NCBI GenBank assembly: GCA_964599235.1
Contig: CAZRDX010000018.1
Span: forward strand, 1 to 64,000
Direction of reading: 5' to 3'
From: DRPN01 sp964599235
GTDB taxonomy: Bacteria; Bacteroidota; Bacteroidia; Bacteroidales; VadinHA17
DNA length: 64,000 bases
Below the pieces are notes generated by a model. The model ran no database searches, was not told where the DNA came from, and worked only from the letters and a program-made list of their open reading frames with translations. A program made the translations under genes and the position numbers. Shown piece by piece: positions 59,709 to 64,000 of the stretch; the stretch's first letter is position 1; each line of letters opens with the position of its first letter.

Positions 59709-61493
59709 ATGGAACAAGGACCACGCACTTTTGCCGAGAAGATCCTGGGGGCTCCGGCGGGGAGCATTGTCTTCCGCGAGCCCGACATTGTGTTGTCGCA
59801 CGACAACACGGCCAGCATCTACAAGACCTTCCGGAAGATGAACGGTGAGCGCATCGCTCATCCCGAGCGTCTGCTGGTGGTGCTCGACCACAATGCTCCG
59901 CCGACGAGTGCGGCGCTGGCTACGCAGTACGAGGCCATCCGCACGATGGTGAAGGAGCAGGGTATCCGCATGTTCTATGATGCCGGTCGCGGCATATGTC
60001 ACCAGATCATGTCGTACCATGCCCGTCCGGGGATGATCATCGTCGGCAGCGACAGTCATACCTGCACCGCAGGGGCTTTCAATGCTCTGGCTGCCGGCAT
60101 CGACCGCACCGAGACGGCCGGCATCTGGCGGCGCGGCGAGACCTGGTTCCGCGTACCGCAGTCGATGAAGATCACCCTGCACGGCCGCCTGCCGGAGGGT
60201 GTCTTCGCCAAGGACCTCTCGCTGTGGATCATCGGCATGATCGGCTCGGCCGGCGCCAACTATCTCTCTATCGAGTACCATGGTGAGGGGGTGAAGACAC
60301 TCAGTATCTCCGAGCGTATGACGCTGGCCAACCTCGCCTCGGAGATGGGTGCCAAGAACGCCGTCTTTCCCCCTGACGAGGTGCTGGCCGCCTTCTACGG
60401 CGAACAGGAGATCGAGGGGGTGTGGGCCGATGAAGGGGCCTCGTACGTGCGGGAGCTGGAGATCGACCTGAGCACGCTCTACCCGCTGGTGGCTGTGCCC
60501 CATCAGGTGGACAACGTGCGGGCGCTGGCCGAGGTGGCCGGCACGCCGTTGCACGAAGGGCTCATCGGCACCTGCACCAACGGCCGTCTTGACGACCTGC
60601 AGCTGGCCGCCCGTTACCTGAAAGGCAAAAAGATCAAGGAGGGCTTCCAGCTGCTGGTGTCGCCCGCCTCGCGCGAGATCTACCTCGAGGCCATGAAAGA
60701 CGGCACCATCGAGACGCTGGTGGAGGCCGGCGCCAACATCCTCTCTCCCTCGTGCGGACCTTGTCTGGGCACGGGCCAGGGCATCCCCGCCGACGGCTAC
60801 CATGTCATCTCTACCGCCAACCGCAATTTCCTCGGCCGCATGGGCAACAAGAACGCCAGCATCTACCTGGCCTCGCCGGCCACCGTGGCAGTGTCGGCCG
60901 TCTCCGGCGTGATCACCGATCCGCGGCCCCGCCCCGGCAACGAAATGTTCCCTTACAGAAGGGAACCTTCCCCCACCCTCACCATCCCCGAGGGTGAGCT
61001 GCGCCGCACCCACGGTGTGTGGAACTACAAGGATGTGAACGACCTCAACACCGACCAGATGTTCGCCGGCAACCTCACCTACAAGATACTCAGCAGCGAC
61101 CCCGAGGCCATCCTGCCGCATCTTTTCGCCGGCTTCGACCCCAACTTCGCCCCCAACGTCCGGCGGGGCGACATCATCATCGCGGGCGAGAATTTCGGCT
61201 GCGGCAGCTCGCGCGAGCATCCGGCCGTGGGGCTGGCCCACGCAGGTGTCCGGGCGGTGATCGTCAAATCGGTCAACCGCATCTTCTTCCGCTCGTCGGT
61301 CAACCAAGGACTGCCGCTCATCGTCCTGCCCGAGGCGGTGGAGGCCTACCGGCCCGGCGACACCGTGGAAGTCGACCTGGAGAAAGGCCAGGTACGTGTG
61401 GGGGAACGGCTCTTCACCTTCGCCCCCCTGCCGGAGAAACTGATGGAGATCATCCGCAGGAAAGGACTGATCAACTGGATGAAAGCACAATGA
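59709..61493 (+). CDS. Aconitase-superfamily hydro-lyase, fused large and small domains (second of two)
   Basis: 594 residues with the same two-part layout as the gene before it. Cluster ligands are Cys289 (GTCTNGR) and Cys349 and Cys352 (PSCGPCLGTGQ). The swivel half has NTDQMFAGNL and the standard GENFGCGSSREHP, so it is closer to classic LeuD than its neighbour is. The N-terminal FAEKILG and VVLDHNAPP are typical of 3-isopropylmalate dehydratase and homoaconitase large subunits. The ligand is not decided. Two divergent fused enzymes in one operon suggest a pathway with two related isomerisations or different substrates. The GH16 ATG overlaps its stop. Confidence 0.85.
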   Translation: MEQGPRTFAEKILGAPAGSIVFREPDIVLSHDNTASIYKTFRKMNGERIAHPERLLVVLDHNAPPTSAALATQYEAIRTMVKEQGIRMFYDAGRGICHQIMSYHARPGMIIVGSDSHTCTAGAFNALAAGIDRTETAGIWRRGETWFRVPQSMKITLHGRLPEGVFAKDLSLWIIGMIGSAGANYLSIEYHGEGVKTLSISERMTLANLASEMGAKNAVFPPDEVLAAFYGEQEIEGVWADEGASYVRELEIDLSTLYPLVAVPHQVDNVRALAEVAGTPLHEGLIGTCTNGRLDDLQLAARYLKGKKIKEGFQLLVSPASREIYLEAMKDGTIETLVEAGANILSPSCGPCLGTGQGIPADGYHVISTANRNFLGRMGNKNASIYLASPATVAVSAVSGVITDPRPRPGNEMFPYRREPSPTLTIPEGELRRTHGVWNYKDVNDLNTDQMFAGNLTYKILSSDPEAILPHLFAGFDPNFAPNVRRGDIIIAGENFGCGSSREHPAVGLAHAGVRAVIVKSVNRIFFRSSVNQGLPLIVLPEAVEAYRPGDTVEVDLEKGQVRVGERLFTFAPLPEKLMEIIRRKGLINWMKAQ

Positions 61494-62590
61494 TCATGGT
61501 ATGTAACGGATTATCCCTTCACGTTGCGATCTCCCGCAACCTCTTTGTCTTCCTTTTTCTGGTGATGCCGTTGTTCGCCGCGGCCCAGCCGGAAGGGTAC
61601 GAGCTCTTCTGGCACGACGAGTTCGACAGCACCGCCCTCGACACCTCCCGCTGGCACCACCGGGGACTGGGTCCCCGGCGCGGCGGCACCGTCACCGAAG
61701 AGGCGGTGCTGCTCAATGGTGAGGGTCAGCTGCTCATCACCACCACCATCCTCGACAGCAGCCACTATTATGTCGGGATGATCGGTACTCAGGAAACCTT
61801 CCAAACACGGTATGGATATTTTGAATGCCGAGCCCGTTTCGGCAGGAAGATGCCGTGGGATGCTTTCTGGCTGCAATCCCCCACCGCCTACACCTATCCC
61901 CCTTCAGAGAACGGTGCCGAGATCGACATCTTCGAATATTACGGCGACAGTCTTTTTTACAACAACGACACCTTCATCTGGATCTCCCACAACACTTTCT
62001 GGGGCAGCGAAGAGGGCGACGGTTCACTCGAGCACAACGGACACAAGCACCTGACCCTCGTCCATACGGAATTTCACACAGTAGGTGTGGAATGGACACC
62101 CACGTTCTACCGCTTTTATGTGGACGGCAAGGAGACTTTCACCAGTACGGAAGGGATCTCGGGAAAAGAGGAATACATCATCCTGAGCGAAGAGCCCCGC
62201 ACCTGGGAGGGGGTGAAGGAGGAACTCGAGAAAAGAGGTCTGGAGCTGCCCGTCTACGACACTTTTGTCGTCGACTATGTACGTGTGTACAAGAAAGCCC
62301 CCGTCCTTGCAGAGGGGTTGCCGGCGGAAGGTCCTCTGTTGGAAGTACCTCATCCTTTGCCGGCAGGCACCTCGACCGAGCTCTCTTTCACGCTTGTTCG
62401 TCCGGGAGAGGTGACGATCCGTGTGTTCGACCTGCGCGGCCGGCTGATGGCCGAACCTTGCCGGGGGTGGCGTCCGCGCGGCACCCACAGGCTGCTCCTC
62501 GATGTCTCCTCATTCCCGGCGGGACTGTATCTGATCCGTCTCACCGCTCCCGACGGTACCGCCATCCGGAGAATGGTGGTAGCCAGGTAG
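61490..62590 (+). CDS. GH16-like secreted protein with T9SS sorting domain
   Basis: 366 residues from an ATG that overlaps the preceding stop (ATGA). Signal peptide: NLFVFLFLVMPLFAAAQ. The GH16 jelly roll (about 40-270) has ELFWHDEFDSTALD, YGYFECRARFG, AFWLQS and the catalytic EIDIFE with Glu144, Asp146 and Glu149, then VEWTPTFYRFYVDG and YVRVYKK. GH16 enzymes cut beta-1,3/1,4-glucans, agars and related galactans. The last 75 residues are a type IX secretion domain (VTIRVFDLRGRLM, PAGLYLIRLTAPDG). It is odd to find it translationally coupled to a metabolic hydro-lyase, so it may simply share the transcript. Confidence 0.85.
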   Translation: MIMVCNGLSLHVAISRNLFVFLFLVMPLFAAAQPEGYELFWHDEFDSTALDTSRWHHRGLGPRRGGTVTEEAVLLNGEGQLLITTTILDSSHYYVGMIGTQETFQTRYGYFECRARFGRKMPWDAFWLQSPTAYTYPPSENGAEIDIFEYYGDSLFYNNDTFIWISHNTFWGSEEGDGSLEHNGHKHLTLVHTEFHTVGVEWTPTFYRFYVDGKETFTSTEGISGKEEYIILSEEPRTWEGVKEELEKRGLELPVYDTFVVDYVRVYKKAPVLAEGLPAEGPLLEVPHPLPAGTSTELSFTLVRPGEVTIRVFDLRGRLMAEPCRGWRPRGTHRLLLDVSSFPAGLYLIRLTAPDGTAIRRMVVAR

Positions 62591-62630
62591 TTCACAACAC
62601 AAAAGGAAGGATCTGCCGCGGCAAGGGTCT

Positions 62631-63674
62631 TTACCGGGCACGGATCTCCCGGCGCATGAAAGGCACATAAGCCAGAACGAAGAAGATGACCGTAGCGGCC
62701 ACGAAGGCTGTGATGTGAGGCCAGATGAGCAGGAGGCTCTGTCCCAGCGGCAGAGGACCGGGGATGGCCCCGCTCAGCTGCTCCATCGTCAGCGGACCCA
62801 GCGTACGCACCGATGGCATCAGCAACGTCGAGGTGGCCTCACTGAAGAGATAGTTGGGTGCCAGACGCATCATCGTCAGCTTCAGCTTGTTGAGAAAGAG
62901 CTCATAGGCAGGATTGACCGTCCAGGCCGGCGGCGACAGCCCCTTGATGACCAGGTTCACGATCATCGGGTAAAAGATGCTGAAGAAGATCCATACCGCC
63001 ATGCCCGTCAGTGCCGAGGCTGCCGGCTGACGGAACCGCACCGAGAGCCATACCGACATGTTGAGCCACAACGCCACATAGAGCACACTCACGAAAAGAA
63101 AAAGAAGCACACGTGCGAACTCCTCGGGCGTGGGTCCTATGCCCGTGGTGATCATCCCGATGCCCATCACCAGTAATCCCAGCGAAAAGAACATCACAGC
63201 GATGACCGTCAGCGAAGCAACGAATTTGGCATTGATGATGTAATCGCGGTGAATGGGCTGGGCCAGCAGACGACTCAGTGTCCCCCTGTTTTGTTCGGAG
63301 TTGATGGCATCGAACCCCAGGGCGATGCCCAGCAGGGGCCCCAGGAAGCTGATGAAGACCAGGAACGAAGGCATCGTCCCGTCGGAGAGGGTGAAGAGCT
63401 TGAGAAAGAGATACGAGGAGGTGGGATCGTCGGGTTTGATAGCCTCCCGTATGTGGGACAGGGCCGTATAGAGGGACCCCAGCGTGGTGAGGACGATGAT
63501 GGCAATGAGAATGATGAACTGCCAGCTGCGCACCTGGTCGGCGATCTCTTTCTGCACCAGCACGCGGAAAGGAGGCAGCACCCGCTCTTCCTCAGCCCGG
63601 CGGCGCCTCTGCAACCAACCGGATAAACGTCCCATGATCAATGTCCTCTCTTTGCTCACTGCGGTACCGTTCAT
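62631..63674 (-). CDS. ABC-2 type transporter permease
   Basis: 347 residues from 63674, or 334 from a later ATG at 63635. A basic N terminus leads to KEIADQVRSWQF and six or so membrane helices. RLLAQPIHRDYIINAKFVAS follows the second helix; its RLLAQPI step is typical of the exporter permease family. It ends at the convergent GH16 gene. The ATPase gene lies 36 bases upstream on the same strand, so the two should form an exporter. The cargo is unknown. Confidence 0.85.
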   Translation of the reverse strand: MNGTAVSKERTLIMGRLSGWLQRRRRAEEERVLPPFRVLVQKEIADQVRSWQFIILIAIIVLTTLGSLYTALSHIREAIKPDDPTSSYLFLKLFTLSDGTMPSFLVFISFLGPLLGIALGFDAINSEQNRGTLSRLLAQPIHRDYIINAKFVASLTVIAVMFFSLGLLVMGIGMITTGIGPTPEEFARVLLFLFVSVLYVALWLNMSVWLSVRFRQPAASALTGMAVWIFFSIFYPMIVNLVIKGLSPPAWTVNPAYELFLNKLKLTMMRLAPNYLFSEATSTLLMPSVRTLGPLTMEQLSGAIPGPLPLGQSLLLIWPHITAFVAATVIFFVLAYVPFMRREIRAR

Positions 63675-63710
63675 AGGTCATTTTTTTCTGAGAACCCGTA
63701 ATCCATCGGT

Positions 63711-64000
63711 TCAGGCGCTCTCTTTACCTTCAAAATAGCGGTAATAGATATCGTCAAGGCCATATTCCCTTCTTCTGAGGGCGGTAAGAGGCACCTCACT
63801 GGCTACGACGGCCCGGGCCACCTCGGCCGTCACGTCGCGGCTGCACTCCACCACCATTTTCCCTGCGGAGGTGGTCACCCCGAGGACCCCCTCGACCTTT
63901 TTCACGGCTTCGACGGCGCGGGCAGGCACTTCGCCACCGGCCAGGGTGATCTCCACGGCCCAGGCACTGTTGCCGAAGAGCTGTTGCGAGAGGGTATTGA
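63711..64000 (-). CDS. ABC transporter ATP-binding protein, C-terminal part
   Basis: The frame runs off the right edge, so only about 95 C-terminal residues are seen. Upstream of the internal GTG at 63956 the frame stays open (LSQQLFGNSAWAVEITLAG), so that GTG is not the start. The visible part is the regulatory tail after the nucleotide-binding domain, ending with LTALRRREYGLDDIYYRYFE, a known ending of ABC-2 exporter ATPases. It pairs with the permease gene just downstream. Confidence 0.72.
   Translation of the reverse strand, partial: NTLSQQLFGNSAWAVEITLAGGEVPARAVEAVKKVEGVLGVTTSAGKMVVECSRDVTAEVARAVVASEVPLTALRRREYGLDDIYYRYFEGKESA

Noticed and set aside
59649..61490. Antisense open frame of 613 codons opposite the second aconitase-type gene
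   Set aside because: A GC-driven shadow; the plus strand has the cluster cysteines and swivel motif.

Overview
The window comes from a Bacteroidota chromosome, most likely an anaerobic member of Bacteroidales. The evidence is a SusC/SusD pair with a hybrid two-component regulator, many lipoproteins with a Bacteroidetes-type lipobox, secreted enzymes ending in type IX secretion (T9SS) C-terminal domains, -7 promoter boxes of the TAnnTTTG type, and a glycyl-radical enzyme that implies anaerobic life. GC content is fairly high by eye (mid to upper 50s percent) except across 14.7-24.2 kb. No tRNA, rRNA, CRISPR array, insertion sequence or phage gene was seen. The GH2 gene at the left edge and the ABC ATPase gene at the right edge are cut by the window.

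1-25.2 kb is a polysaccharide-utilisation region. In order it holds a GH2 enzyme (partial), a GH29 alpha-L-fucosidase, CutC, a URO-D superfamily protein, the relic of a RhaT-like permease, a beta-helix T9SS protein, a GH78 alpha-L-rhamnosidase, a second URO-D protein fused to thioredoxin-like domains, a CobW-type GTPase, the hybrid regulator, SusC, SusD and a dead secreted-protein gene. The substrate is probably a rhamnose- and fucose-containing polysaccharide. The URO-D/thioredoxin/CobW group is the least explained part and could handle methyl groups or metal cofactors.

25.2-31.9 kb holds a radical-SAM activase and a glycyl-radical dehydratase resembling trans-4-hydroxy-L-proline dehydratase (HypE/HypD), then a SulP anion transporter overlapping a beta-carbonic anhydrase, and a DUF2490 outer-membrane protein. 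31.9-37.1 kb holds a Ntn-hydrolase lipoprotein downstream of a 1345-residue GH20 T9SS protein.

37.2-46.4 kb is mostly envelope and housekeeping: an NTF2-like lipoprotein, a glycine-zipper protein and a BamA-like barrel coupled by ATGA overlaps; two more barrel proteins; an AlbA_2 protein; ndk; a DHH phosphoesterase; three FKBP-type prolyl isomerases (the first GldI-like); and a small lipoprotein. 46.5-53.4 kb holds a VPS10/BNR propeller protein, a GNAT protein, an RsmI-like methyltransferase, a PhnP-like metallohydrolase and a jelly-roll lipoprotein. 53.5-64 kb holds an AT-rich palindrome cluster, a second GH20, a GT-C/TPR membrane protein, two tandem aconitase-superfamily fusions, a GH16 T9SS protein and an ABC exporter.

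Four genes have a perfect TAnnTTTG box exactly five bases before their ATG, which suggests leaderless mRNAs. A 21-bp-spaced direct repeat upstream of susC is a candidate operator for the hybrid regulator.
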